Assembly: GCA_028285415.1 (NCBI GenBank)
Contig: JANQPF010000009.1
Coordinates: forward strand, 868,001-932,000
Source of the DNA: Pseudomonadales bacterium
GTDB taxonomy: Bacteria > Pseudomonadota > Gammaproteobacteria > Pseudomonadales > Azotimanducaceae
Reading direction: 5' to 3'
DNA: 64,000 nt
Both the position numbers and the translations under genes were made by a program. This document shows positions 1-8,986 of this stretch, in pieces. The notes under the pieces were generated by a model. The model did no database searches and was not told the origin of the DNA. It saw only the letters and a list, made by a program, of their open reading frames with translations. How positions within the stretch are numbered: position 1 is the stretch's first letter; each line of letters opens with the position of its first letter.

Positions 1-1
1 G

Positions 2-451
2 CCGCTGCTGGTGGAGAGCACTCTGCCGGTACCGCGCTGCGAAGAGCTCATGCGCAAATCCCACGTCAAGCTGATGCTGGTCGTCGATACCCAGGACCAT
101 CTCCTTGGCATCGTGGATCTGGTTGATCTGGTTGGGCCGAAGCTACAGAAGATGATTGGACCCGACCTGCCGAAAACCGAGGTTGCCGTAGGCAGCTTGA
201 TGACAAGCCGGGACGAGCTGAAATCCATTGCGTACGAAGACTTACAGCACGCGACCATCGGCGACCTGGTCGTGACGCTGCAGCACGAGCATTGTCCGCA
301 CATTCTCGTGCAGGACCGCAGCCGCAACGAGATTCGCGGGGTCATCTCCGCCGCCGACATTGCACGCTGCCTCGACGTCCCGTTGGATATCACCTACTCG
401 CCGACGTTCGCCGACATCTGCCACGTCACACAGGAGCACCTGTACACGTAA
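2..451 (+). CDS. CBS-domain protein, C-terminal part (5' end outside window)
   Basis: The reading frame is open to the left edge of the window, so the true start is upstream; an internal GTG at 11 is unlikely to be the start. The visible 149 residues hold the end of one CBS motif (LMLVVDTQDHLLGIVDLVDL) and a second, complete one (VGSLMTSRDELKSI through the GVISAADIARCL segment). CBS pairs usually bind adenine nucleotides and tune an attached enzyme or channel; no effector domain is visible here. The protein ends in a short tail, and the next gene is convergent only 10 bases away. Confidence 0.8.
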   Translation, partial: PLLVESTLPVPRCEELMRKSHVKLMLVVDTQDHLLGIVDLVDLVGPKLQKMIGPDLPKTEVAVGSLMTSRDELKSIAYEDLQHATIGDLVVTLQHEHCPHILVQDRSRNEIRGVISAADIARCLDVPLDITYSPTFADICHVTQEHLYT

Positions 452-461
452 GCGCGTACGC

Positions 462-1415
462 TCAATCAGGCAGGCGCTGGCGCGCGGCGAAGGCTTCGCT
501 ATAGCCCCCGTCGTTGTTCTGCACCGCGCCCGACCAGTCCCGCCACATGTCCCCATCCGGAGGGGCAGCCCGATACTGATCCAGCTCGAGCTTCCAGAAA
601 TCGGCCAGCACGGCCTGGCGAATGACGCTGGAGTAGTTGTGACCCGCCATGTGTGCCAGCCGGTGATGCCAGAACACGATGTCGCCCGCCCTGCCCCAGC
701 ACTCCACCGGAGTGACCGTCTCGTTCAGCGCTTCGATTTCCTCGAGATAGGCGTCGGTGTGCACGATGCCTTTGAAACTCGGCAAATGGGCGTAGTACGG
801 AATCCGCGGTTGATCGTAGCGCAGCTGGAAGGTGGGATAGAGACGTCGATGCGAACCCGGCCAGACCTTGAACGCGCCGCCATCTTCAGGGATGTCGTCG
901 ATGAGCCCCACAACGCCCAGCTGGAACGGATGACCATCGGTATGACAGGCATCCGGCTCGCGTGCTTTAGCGCCGTAGGGGAGCGTGCAGTAAACGCCGC
1001 GCGCCCCTTCGTTGGCCAGGGCCGGGTCGGTGGGCCCGCCGGGCCAGGCCGGCCCTTCACTGCCCATGGGACTGCCGTCGACTACCGCCTGGCGCAGGGG
1101 ACCACCCAGGAGCGCTTCCGCCATCGCCGAGATGCGCTCCGAGTAGATGAGATCGATGACGGTCTCGCTGACGCCCAACGCTCTGTTCAGCCAGCGATGA
1201 CCCTGCCGGAAGAGGATTGAGTCATCGCTGCTCTCCTCGTCGGCAAACGGGCCTGTGTGCGTGGCAGCGTCTTCGCGGTTGAGAGCCACCGAATCCGGCA
1301 GCGCCGCCCACATCTCGTCCCGGACCCGCGCGCAGAGATCAACGTCCATTGCGCCCGGCACCAGGAGATACCCCTGCGTTTTAAAAAATCCGATCTGCTC
1401 CGCGTTGAGACTCAC
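462..1415 (-). CDS. Phytanoyl-CoA dioxygenase (PhyH) family protein
   Basis: A 317-residue Fe(II)/2-oxoglutarate-dependent oxygenase of the PhyH family. The metal triad is visible as HTD (His158, Asp160) in CHTDGHP and a distal His near residue 255 in HRLAHMAGH. The family hydroxylates lipid-like or small organic substrates; the substrate is not inferable here. I prefer the GTG start at 1415 because an AGGGGGG Shine-Dalgarno stretch lies about 6 bases upstream; an ATG at 1442 is the alternative (326 residues). It is divergent from the GMC oxidoreductase at 1480, with about 65 bases between them, which suggests a shared control region and possibly sequential oxidation of one substrate. Confidence 0.85.
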   Translation of the reverse strand: MSLNAEQIGFFKTQGYLLVPGAMDVDLCARVRDEMWAALPDSVALNREDAATHTGPFADEESSDDSILFRQGHRWLNRALGVSETVIDLIYSERISAMAEALLGGPLRQAVVDGSPMGSEGPAWPGGPTDPALANEGARGVYCTLPYGAKAREPDACHTDGHPFQLGVVGLIDDIPEDGGAFKVWPGSHRRLYPTFQLRYDQPRIPYYAHLPSFKGIVHTDAYLEEIEALNETVTPVECWGRAGDIVFWHHRLAHMAGHNYSSVIRQAVLADFWKLELDQYRAAPPDGDMWRDWSGAVQNNDGGYSEAFAARQRLPD

Positions 1416-1479
1416 GCTCACCCCCCTGCTGTTCCCAGCCATTCTAGCCTGACGGGACGACGCCCACTAACATGCCGCT

Positions 1480-3048
1480 ATGGGCAGCAACTACCTCATT
1501 GTCGGCGCAGGTTCTGCCGGCTGCGTCATGGCTAACCGGCTGAGCGAGAATCCGGATTGTTCCGTCGTCCTGCTGGAAGCTGGTGGCAGCGACCGGCGTC
1601 TCATGGTGCGCATGCCGTCCGCGTTCTACATGCCGGTACGTCACCCGAAGCTCAACTGGGGGTACGTCTCCGAGCCGGAGACACATCTCAACGGACGGCG
1701 GCTGCTGTGTCCGCGCGGCCGGGTGCTCGGTGGTTCGTCATCCATCAACGGGATGGTCTACGTGCGCGGGCATCGCGACGACTTCGACCGCTGGCAAGCC
1801 CTCGGTGCCAGGGGGTGGAACTACGACACCGTCCTGCCCTACTTCAGGAAGGCGCAGCGTTTTGCCGGCCAGACCGAACCGCATCCGAGCAAGGGTCACA
1901 ACGGCCCGCTCGCAGTCACCAACGGACAAATGGAAAACCCCCTCTACCAGGCATTCCTCTCGGCAGCGGCGCAAGCGGGTCATACACTGCGCGATGATCT
2001 CAACGACGGTGACCAGGAGGGCTTCGGTGCCCTGCCGATGACCGTGGACAACGGCTGGCGCGCCTCCGCCGCACGCGCCTACCTGACACCGGCCAGGAGC
2101 CGCAGCAACCTGACGATCGAGACACACGCCCGCGCGTTGCGTTTGATGAGTTGCGCTACGCGCGTCTCCGGCGTCGAATTCCTGCAGCGGGGCAGGCGAC
2201 GAACGCTCGACGCGGATCACGTCATCGTCTGCGCCGGCGCCATCGATTCACCCGCCCTGCTGCTGCGCTCCGGTATCGGCCCGGCGCAAGATCTGCGCAA
2301 GCTTGGGTTCGACGTCGTCGCGGATCTGCCGGGCGTTGGCCAGAACCTCATGGACCATCTGGAGATCTACGTGCAGCAGGCCTGCACGCAGCCCGTGTCT
2401 CTGTACCGGCACCTCTCACCCTGGGGACGGCTGAAGATTGGGCTCGAATGGCTGACCACCCGTCAGGGACTGGGGGCAACCAACCACTTCGAGGCTGGCG
2501 GATTCATCAAAAGCGAGCCCGAACGCGCCCAGCCCGACATCCAGTTCCACTTTCTGCCCGCTGCGATGCAATACGACGGCAGCGCAAAGGCGAGTCAGCA
2601 CGGCTTTCAGGCCCACGTGGGGCCAATGCTTTCTGCCAGCCGCGGCACTGTAGGCCTGCGCAGCAGCAATCCCGCAGCGGCACCCGTCATCCAATTCAAC
2701 TACATGTCGACCGAAGCAGACTGGCAGGTGTTTCGCCGCGCGATCGAATACGCCCGGGAGATTTTTGCGCAACCGGCGTTCGCTGCCTACCGGGGCGCGG
2801 AGCTACGACCCGGGTCCAGCGACGTGGATGCGTTTATCCGCGAACACGCCGAGTCCGCCTATCATCCCTGCGGGACCTGTCGCATGGGCGCCGACCCCGG
2901 GGCGGTCGTAGACGACCGGGGACGGGTCCACGGCATGTCAGGCTTGAGCGTAGTGGACGCCTCCGTGTTTCCCCACATCACCAACGGTAACCTGAACGCC
3001 CCTACCATCATGCTGGCCGAGCGCATGGCGGACCTCCACCTCGACTAG
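1480..3048 (+). CDS. GMC family FAD-dependent oxidoreductase (choline/alcohol dehydrogenase type)
   Basis: A 522-residue flavoprotein of the glucose-methanol-choline family, full length. The N-terminus carries the FAD-binding Rossmann loop GAGSAG (residues 8-13) followed by LLEAGG. The GMC signature GGSSSINGMVYVRGH is near residue 86. The catalytic histidine is His462 in AYHPCGTCRMG, and the conserved Asn is in HITNGNLNAP near the C-terminus. Members oxidise primary alcohols to aldehydes. No signal peptide or choline-specific feature is evident, so an alcohol dehydrogenase (AlkJ/BetA-like) role is a family inference. It ends on CTAG, sharing its stop bases with the convergent DUF3604 gene. 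Confidence 0.9.
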   Translation: MGSNYLIVGAGSAGCVMANRLSENPDCSVVLLEAGGSDRRLMVRMPSAFYMPVRHPKLNWGYVSEPETHLNGRRLLCPRGRVLGGSSSINGMVYVRGHRDDFDRWQALGARGWNYDTVLPYFRKAQRFAGQTEPHPSKGHNGPLAVTNGQMENPLYQAFLSAAAQAGHTLRDDLNDGDQEGFGALPMTVDNGWRASAARAYLTPARSRSNLTIETHARALRLMSCATRVSGVEFLQRGRRRTLDADHVIVCAGAIDSPALLLRSGIGPAQDLRKLGFDVVADLPGVGQNLMDHLEIYVQQACTQPVSLYRHLSPWGRLKIGLEWLTTRQGLGATNHFEAGGFIKSEPERAQPDIQFHFLPAAMQYDGSAKASQHGFQAHVGPMLSASRGTVGLRSSNPAAAPVIQFNYMSTEADWQVFRRAIEYAREIFAQPAFAAYRGAELRPGSSDVDAFIREHAESAYHPCGTCRMGADPGAVVDDRGRVHGMSGLSVVDASVFPHITNGNLNAPTIMLAERMADLHLD

Positions 3049-4898
3049 CTGGCCGGCAGCACCCAGATTGGCGAAGACCAGGCACGCTCCTGCAGCGTGA
3101 CCGGCATGGTCGGATTGGGTGCAATACCGGCGCGCAGCGCATCCCAGGTCGACCAGCGGCAGGTCGGGTTTTCCAGCACGCGCACGTAATAAAACGCCCG
3201 CTCAGCCGGATCGAAGTCCGGGTCCTGCCAGACCGCGTGGAGTTCCGCATCCCCCTTTGTGAAATCCGGCTCGCAGTTGCTCAGGTTGACGCGCGCATCG
3301 TTGGAGGGGCAGCGATGGGTCTCAGGATCCGGAGTGCCGCCGTCCGAGCAGGCGACGTCGAATACCCGTTCCCGGCTCCTGCCGTCCTCGATCCAGCCTT
3401 TGACGATCTGCAGCCGCTGCAGCCACGCGCTCTGCGGGTCGCGGGTTGCCCAGGCCACAAAGGTGGGCGTATCCCGCCCTCTGGCCAGGAGGTCAGCACC
3501 CATCGGCACCCCATTGGCGTAATAGCCATCAACCGCATCCATTGCCCGATGGTCAATCTCATCCAGACCATAACCGGCAAAGAGGCGCACGCGGATGCGG
3601 GTACCCGAAGTGGCGAAGGTCTCTTTGCGGCGCAGCGCTTCATAAATGGCGTCGCGCGTGTTTTCGTTCGCCCACACGCCGGCGAGCCCGCTTGCCCCCC
3701 ATTCCGCGAGGTACGGCTGCGGTTTCTGATCGGCCGGTAGCTCCGCATGGCTTTCCCAGTCGCCCACACCTTCCGCAGGCACCGATCCCCGGCGCACCGG
3801 CAGACCATCGTTCACGCCGGTTTTGGAATAGAAATACTGCTCTTCGTAGGGTGCACCGGCGTTGTGGGTATCGCTCGAGCCAATGAGACCAAAGCGATAG
3901 GGGTTGAATCCCTGGGTCTCCTCCATCTGCAGGCCGGCCAGATAGGCGTCCCGCACGTAGGAGCCTTTGAGATTGATTTTGATTTCTCCCACATCAGCGC
4001 CGGAGATGTTCAGCGCCGCGTCATTGTCGGCAAAAATCTCGAACTCCGCCCACTCGTCGTTCGGCGACAGCAGCGGGTGGGTATCCGAAGTGCCTTTGAC
4101 CTGCGTCATCTCGACAATCGGTTCATTACGCATGCGCTGCTCTGCGTAGGCTGCGGACAGCGGGTCGCCCTCAAAAGTCGTGCGCTGAAACATGAGGCCG
4201 TTCGACCAGTTGGGGTTGTGCGGAATGGCCAGCGATTCGATGCCGTTCTCCCGATTGGCGTCCATCCAGTCCCACAGATCTTCCGGGTTGCGCGAATCGG
4301 TCACCGCAAACGGCTTTTGCGGCACCCTGGCGCTTTTGAACACCACGTTACGGTGCAGGTTGTAAGGCGGCGACGATGTGTATTCGTAGGCCACGAAGGT
4401 TGTGAACTTACCCGGTTCGTTGTGGCGTTCAGCAGCGTCGACTTCCTCTTGCCACGCATCCTGAATCACATCGATGTGCTCCAACCGCGGATCCGCCTCG
4501 CCGGTGACAACCCCTGCGGCCACCTGGCGAAACGCGGTCATCACCTGGACGATGTCGTCACTGATGAGCTGGCTGGCAATCTCGGTTCTGGACAGGCGGT
4601 GTTCGGGATCGCCGAGCGCTTTCAGGACGCCCATGTACATCGCGTGGTCGGTCACCCCCATGAAGTCGAGCGGCGCGCCGCGCAGCCGAATCGGATAGCC
4701 GTATGCGTGCTTCAGCGGTGCGCCCTTGGCGTAGTTATACGCATCGTCCGGCGTGGTGCGCACGTTGAAAATGTAGGCATCAAAAGAGTTCTGCGTGTGC
4801 ACGTGCAGATCACCGAAGTAGGCCTGGCGTTCCTGCCCTGAAGCGTGACCGGTCAGCGCGACGGCTGCGACGGTCAAGAGTACTGCAAGTCGTTTCAT
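3045..4898 (-). CDS. DUF3604 domain-containing secreted protein
   Basis: A 617-residue protein with an N-terminal signal peptide (MKRLAVLLTVAAVALTGHASG). It starts its mature part with YFGDLHVHTQNSFDA, a PHP-like metal-binding opening typical of DUF3604. Further His/Asp motifs follow (GVTDHAMYMG, AIPHNPNWSNG, GSSDTHNAGAPYEE) that look like metal ligands of a PHP-type hydrolase fold. The family is common in marine bacteria and its reaction is not established; periplasmic metal-dependent hydrolase is an inference. It is last in the run of minus-strand genes from the Rieske oxygenase, about 80 bases downstream of the cyclase-type gene. Confidence 0.85.
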   Translation of the reverse strand: MKRLAVLLTVAAVALTGHASGQERQAYFGDLHVHTQNSFDAYIFNVRTTPDDAYNYAKGAPLKHAYGYPIRLRGAPLDFMGVTDHAMYMGVLKALGDPEHRLSRTEIASQLISDDIVQVMTAFRQVAAGVVTGEADPRLEHIDVIQDAWQEEVDAAERHNEPGKFTTFVAYEYTSSPPYNLHRNVVFKSARVPQKPFAVTDSRNPEDLWDWMDANRENGIESLAIPHNPNWSNGLMFQRTTFEGDPLSAAYAEQRMRNEPIVEMTQVKGTSDTHPLLSPNDEWAEFEIFADNDAALNISGADVGEIKINLKGSYVRDAYLAGLQMEETQGFNPYRFGLIGSSDTHNAGAPYEEQYFYSKTGVNDGLPVRRGSVPAEGVGDWESHAELPADQKPQPYLAEWGASGLAGVWANENTRDAIYEALRRKETFATSGTRIRVRLFAGYGLDEIDHRAMDAVDGYYANGVPMGADLLARGRDTPTFVAWATRDPQSAWLQRLQIVKGWIEDGRSRERVFDVACSDGGTPDPETHRCPSNDARVNLSNCEPDFTKGDAELHAVWQDPDFDPAERAFYYVRVLENPTCRWSTWDALRAGIAPNPTMPVTLQERAWSSPIWVLPAS

Positions 4899-4977
4899 GG
4901 ATTAGCCTCCCGTTTCTAACCTGGTACTTCGTTGAGCGCTCACGCGCTGCTCGAGTCATGGCACTCGCGTGCACCCG

Positions 4978-5907
4978 CTAGTGAATGGCAATCGGATTGA
5001 TGAACATCTGCACCGCACCACGCACCTTCGCATGGCCGAGCACAAACAAAAACTCGAACGCACCGTCGCGAACCAATGGTCCGGTGTTCATGGTTTCGAG
5101 GATGTAGATGCCGTTTTCTTTGAGATAGGTCACGTGTCCCTGAAAAGGGCGCTGCGGATTCTGGGGCGGGAACACGTCCAGGCCCCACGTATCAGCACCA
5201 ACCGCAATCACGTTCTTACTGGCAAGATACTCTGCGACCTCTTCAGACTGGCCGGGCTCACCGGATACCCACGCCTGCGGATCGCTATCCAGCTTGTTCT
5301 CGGTCCAGCCCGTGTGAAAGAGCACAACGTCACCCTCGCGCACGGGGGTGCCCTGCTTCTTCTCGACGGCTTTGACGTCTTCTACAGAAAAGTATTCTCC
5401 GGCATCGAGAAAGTCTTTGCCGTAGTACCCGGCGATGTCGAGCACCACGCCACGCGCGACCATTGGCGGGACCTTTTCGATGCCCAGCTTCTTGAGACCC
5501 GTGATGTCCGCAAAGTCCCGCGCATGGTTGCAGTTGTAGTACATGCCTTCGTAGCCGAGGTGGCCGAGACCATCAAGCTGCGAACCGATCCCGAACCAGC
5601 CCTGGAAGACATCGTCGTTGTAGGTCATGCCGACGTTCGGCCGTGCGCTTTCCTGCTGGCCTGGCTGGACAACCTGCAACGAAAGACCTCGCGGCGCAAA
5701 TGCCGGCGTTGCGGAATCGATGGTGATGCCCAGGCTGTAGGTTTTACCGGTCTTGATGAGGCTTGCCGCCTGCAACACCGTCTCGGGCGTAATCAGATTG
5801 AGGTTGCCTACCTCATCCGCCGCTCCCCAGCGTGACGGTTTACATTCTTCAGCCGCCCACGCCGGCAGCCCGGCGGCAATCAGCGCCGCACAAATCAACA
5901 ATCGCAT
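4978..5907 (-). CDS. Cyclase-family metal-dependent hydrolase (kynurenine formamidase-like), exported
   Basis: A 309-residue protein with a signal peptide (MRLLICAALIAAGLPAWA). The cyclase fold (PF04199) is recognisable from SLGITIDSATPAF, the central GIGSQLDGLGHLGYEGMYYN segment and VLFHTGWTEN. In classical members the first motif is HxGTHxDxPxH; here it reads SQLDGLGH, so one expected metal-binding His is Gln. The Asp and the final His remain. This variant occurs in a long subfamily of about 300 residues, so it is not necessarily inactive. Substrates of the family include formylkynurenine and isatin; the actual one is unknown. Confidence 0.8.
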   Translation of the reverse strand: MRLLICAALIAAGLPAWAAEECKPSRWGAADEVGNLNLITPETVLQAASLIKTGKTYSLGITIDSATPAFAPRGLSLQVVQPGQQESARPNVGMTYNDDVFQGWFGIGSQLDGLGHLGYEGMYYNCNHARDFADITGLKKLGIEKVPPMVARGVVLDIAGYYGKDFLDAGEYFSVEDVKAVEKKQGTPVREGDVVLFHTGWTENKLDSDPQAWVSGEPGQSEEVAEYLASKNVIAVGADTWGLDVFPPQNPQRPFQGHVTYLKENGIYILETMNTGPLVRDGAFEFLFVLGHAKVRGAVQMFINPIAIH

Positions 5908-5977
5908 ATCCCTTCCCCTTTATGGCTCAGAAGATTATGCATCGCAACGCCGCGACATGCACAGCTCAGTCAGGGTA

Positions 5978-6394
5978 CTACGCGCGCCGCAGCTCCGCTC
6001 CGAGCACGGTGCCACCCGTAATCGTGACCTCAACCCGCATGGTCTGGTCGTCGAGCAGGGTATAGGCAAGCCCTTCGATGGCCGCTCCCGGGGAGACGAA
6101 CGAAACCGACCGCGCGTCACACGCGCTGAGCCGCATGTCGTCTGAGTGACGGAGCGAGAGATCAGGACCAAACTGTCTGAGGTGCAGCACCAGGGTTTCC
6201 CCGACTTCGCGAATGGCAATGAGCTCGATCATGTCCACGCTGTCGGCACTGCCCAGCCGGACCATGGTGGACATCACGCCGCCGTTGGGCAGGCTCCAGG
6301 CTTCTTCGACGGTCTGTGGACCGAGGCTGCCCGCCCAGGGCCCGACCATCCACCCGATGTCGCCCAGACTTCCCGAAACTGAATGATTCGCCAC
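5978..6394 (-). CDS. DUF6265 family protein
   Basis: A 138-residue small soluble protein. It matches the DUF6265 pattern: an early IGWMVGPWAG box, EEAWSLPNGGVMSTMVR, then a beta-rich body (VDMIELIAIREVGETLVLHLRQFG). The fold is probably lipocalin-like; function is unknown. I chose GTG at 6394 because GGAGG sits 5 bases upstream; a TTG at 6406 is the longer option. It lies between the MFS transporter and the cyclase-type hydrolase and is likely co-transcribed with both. Confidence 0.72.
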   Translation of the reverse strand: MANHSVSGSLGDIGWMVGPWAGSLGPQTVEEAWSLPNGGVMSTMVRLGSADSVDMIELIAIREVGETLVLHLRQFGPDLSLRHSDDMRLSACDARSVSFVSPGAAIEGLAYTLLDDQTMRVEVTITGGTVLGAELRRA

Positions 6395-6415
6395 TCTTGC
6401 CTCCAAAACTCCGAT

Positions 6416-7606
6416 TTACGCCGGCTGCGCCCGCCGCGACGAGCGGACCGACCAGAGGACCGCAAGCAGCATGATGACCAGTGCAGGCACCGCGCTCCAC
6501 AGGAGGATCTGCCAGCCAAGCGCAAACAGAATTGAACCCGCCAGGAGCGATGCCAGCGCGGATGCGCCAAAGACGCTGAAATCGTTGAGCGCCTGCGCGC
6601 GAAAGCGTTCTGCAGGACGGTACGATGCCACCAGCTGCGTAGTACCGCCAACAAAAAGGAAATTCCAGCCAACCCCGAGCAGCACCATGGATCCCCAGTA
6701 ATGCATGTAATGGTGACCGGCGAGACCGACCACAATCGTCGCGCCCATGGCAATCACGCCAATGGTCATCATTCGCGGCAGGCCCAGATGGGCGATCAGC
6801 CAGGGGGTGATCAACGAGGGAAGGTACATCGCTATCACGTGGGCGCGGATGACGTCTGCCGTTGCGTTGAGCGAAAAGCCTTCCTCCACGTTCATGCTGA
6901 TGGGCGTCGCCGTCATCACGTAGGTCATGACGCCCTGCCCTACGACGCCGGCCAGCACGGCCGTAACAAAAACGGGCTGCCGAATCACGGTGGAGAAAGG
7001 TCTCGCGTCATCCGCCAGTTCTACTTCGGTATCCGCGCCGCGACCCTCCTCGAGACAGAGCAAGAGCACCCCCGCAAGCAGGTAGAGCCCGATCATGGCG
7101 GCAAAAGCGAAGTCGTAGGGGGCTTCGGCGTCCAGCTCGGCAGCGGTTGCCACCAGCTGGGGCCCAATGAACGCGCCAGTGATCGAACCCAGAAGAATAA
7201 AAGACACGGCATGGCTGACCTTCGCAAGGTCAACGCTTTCCGCAGCGGCAAATCTGAACTGCTGCGAGAACCCGAGGCTGGATCCGATGAGCGCGGTGGC
7301 AACGCAGAACACCCAGAAACTCTGCGCATCGAGTGCCCAGGTAGCAAGCCAGGCGCCACCCGCGGCAATCAGAGTGGCGATTGCAAATCCCCAGCGTCTG
7401 CCCAAGAGCTGCATCGTGAACGCGGCGGGCACCGTGGCAAGTGCCGTGCCTACCACCATCAGCGCCACCGGCAGGGTCGCGAGCGTGGCGTCCGCCGCAA
7501 GCTCGTGCCCGACAATGCCGCCTACCGTTACCAGGAGAATCGAACCCGAGACGAAGATCGTCTGCGCAACGAAAAGCAGCCCGAGGTTACGGTTGAGAAA
7601 GCTCAC
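6416..7606 (-). CDS. MFS transporter
   Basis: A 396-residue protein with about 12 hydrophobic segments in two halves joined by a polar loop (EEGRGADTEVELADDARPF) near residue 200. The N-terminal half contains the MFS-type loop MQLLGRRWGF. It most resembles drug/metabolite exporters of the YbjJ/UMF type, though the substrate cannot be read from sequence. Start is GTG at 7606, just 12 bases downstream of the stop of the luciferase-like monooxygenase, so the two are very probably co-transcribed. Confidence 0.87.
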   Translation of the reverse strand: MSFLNRNLGLLFVAQTIFVSGSILLVTVGGIVGHELAADATLATLPVALMVVGTALATVPAAFTMQLLGRRWGFAIATLIAAGGAWLATWALDAQSFWVFCVATALIGSSLGFSQQFRFAAAESVDLAKVSHAVSFILLGSITGAFIGPQLVATAAELDAEAPYDFAFAAMIGLYLLAGVLLLCLEEGRGADTEVELADDARPFSTVIRQPVFVTAVLAGVVGQGVMTYVMTATPISMNVEEGFSLNATADVIRAHVIAMYLPSLITPWLIAHLGLPRMMTIGVIAMGATIVVGLAGHHYMHYWGSMVLLGVGWNFLFVGGTTQLVASYRPAERFRAQALNDFSVFGASALASLLAGSILFALGWQILLWSAVPALVIMLLAVLWSVRSSRRAQPA

Positions 7607-7618
7607 ACGGTCAACCCA

Positions 7619-8896
7619 TCAGCCGGCTGAGGGCTCATCGTAGATGGACGGCTCCGCGTTGCTCTCCTCTGTGATCTTGCGACCCAGGGCGGGAAAGACG
7701 GGAATGTCTGCATCAGCCAGGGGCTCCACGCCCGCCTTGCGGGCAAGCGCTGCTTCGATATAGGGCGCAAGCTCGAGCGCCTTCGCCGCTTCCCGTTCAG
7801 CCTCATTCGCTTTGAACTCGGGCATTACGTCCCGGGCAAAAAGCTCCAGCGAATGACAGATGTCTTCATGCCTGTTGTTGCCTGCCTGCTGGATGAACGT
7901 CACCTGATCTACCCCTACCTCGGCAAACTTGGCGAGATGCCCGCGCAGATCGTCCGGGGTACCAATGCCACCGGCGCTGCCCGATAGCGCGTTGTTGTAA
8001 TCCGTGTCCTCCGTTGCGCGCTTGGCTGCCTGCGCCTGCTGGAAGTTTTCCCACAGGTTCGTTCGGCCGGGCTTGTGCTCGCCAAAACCGTACAAACTGC
8101 CAAGGGCGTAACCGAAAAACTCGAATCCTTCGAGACCGTTCTTGATGGCAAGCTCGCGATCCTCATGACAGGAAAAGCTCGACACCATGCAGATGTTGGC
8201 GTTCACCGCATGCCCAATCGGCACACACTCCTCACTCTTGATGATGCTGTAGTACTCATCAACCCAGGACTTGGCCTCCAGGGGGTCGACAAAGGCAAAG
8301 GTCAGCGCGCCGATGCCAAGGCGTGCGGCCATGCGGATGGTTTCCCGCTGCGAGCACGCCACCCACAGCGGTGGATGCGGTTTCTGCACCGGCTTCGGGA
8401 CGAGGTTGCGGCACGGCATGGAGAAGTACTTGCCGTCGAATCCAGGGTACGGATCCATCGCCAGGATGTTGGCAATCTGCTCCGTGGCTTCGAGGTACAT
8501 GTCGCGCTTCTGCTCGACCGGTATCTTGAATCCGCCGAGCTCGAGCTCCGCGGACGACTCCCCGGTGCCGAACTCCACGCGCCCATTGCTGACGAGATCG
8601 AGCGTCGCTATCACCTCCGCCGTGCGGGCCGGATGGTTGTACTGGGGAATGACCTGGCGGATACCCTGACCGAGGCGAATGTTTTTCGTACGCTGAGAGC
8701 AGGCGGCGAGAAACACCTCCGGGGCTGACGAGTGGGAGTATTCCTCCAGAAAGTGGTGCTCCACCTCCCACGCAAAGTCGATACCCAGCTCATCCGCCAG
8801 CTGCACCTGGTCCAGCGCTTCGTTGAAGAGCCGCTGTTCGTCGCCTTCCTGCCAGGGCCGCGGCAGCTGATGCTCGTAGAAAATCCCGAATTTCAC
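7619..8896 (-). CDS. LLM class flavin-dependent oxidoreductase (luciferase-like)
   Basis: A 425-residue member of the bacterial luciferase-like monooxygenase family. Recognisable elements are the N-terminal MKFGIFYEHQLPRPW, the EVEHHFLEEYSHSSAPE segment, VSNGRVEFGTGESSAE and PHPPLWVACSQRETI, all characteristic of FMN or F420-using TIM-barrel oxygenases. It is longer than the typical 330-380 residues because of an extended C-terminus (KANEAEREAAKALELAPYIE onward). The oxidised substrate is unknown; neighbouring Rieske and MFS genes suggest a catabolic operon. Confidence 0.87.
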   Translation of the reverse strand: MKFGIFYEHQLPRPWQEGDEQRLFNEALDQVQLADELGIDFAWEVEHHFLEEYSHSSAPEVFLAACSQRTKNIRLGQGIRQVIPQYNHPARTAEVIATLDLVSNGRVEFGTGESSAELELGGFKIPVEQKRDMYLEATEQIANILAMDPYPGFDGKYFSMPCRNLVPKPVQKPHPPLWVACSQRETIRMAARLGIGALTFAFVDPLEAKSWVDEYYSIIKSEECVPIGHAVNANICMVSSFSCHEDRELAIKNGLEGFEFFGYALGSLYGFGEHKPGRTNLWENFQQAQAAKRATEDTDYNNALSGSAGGIGTPDDLRGHLAKFAEVGVDQVTFIQQAGNNRHEDICHSLELFARDVMPEFKANEAEREAAKALELAPYIEAALARKAGVEPLADADIPVFPALGRKITEESNAEPSIYDEPSAG

Positions 8897-8986
8897 TGAT
8901 CTCTCCCCTTACTCTTAAGCGTCATGTTGCCGGTCCGTGCCGGCCCCGGTCAACGCATCGTGCTCACGCCGACTTGAATACACCTC

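Noticed and set aside
360-1220. Long plus-strand open frame opposite the PhyH gene
   Set aside because: It is antisense to a clear protein family and has no recognisable motifs; high-GC DNA often keeps antisense frames open.
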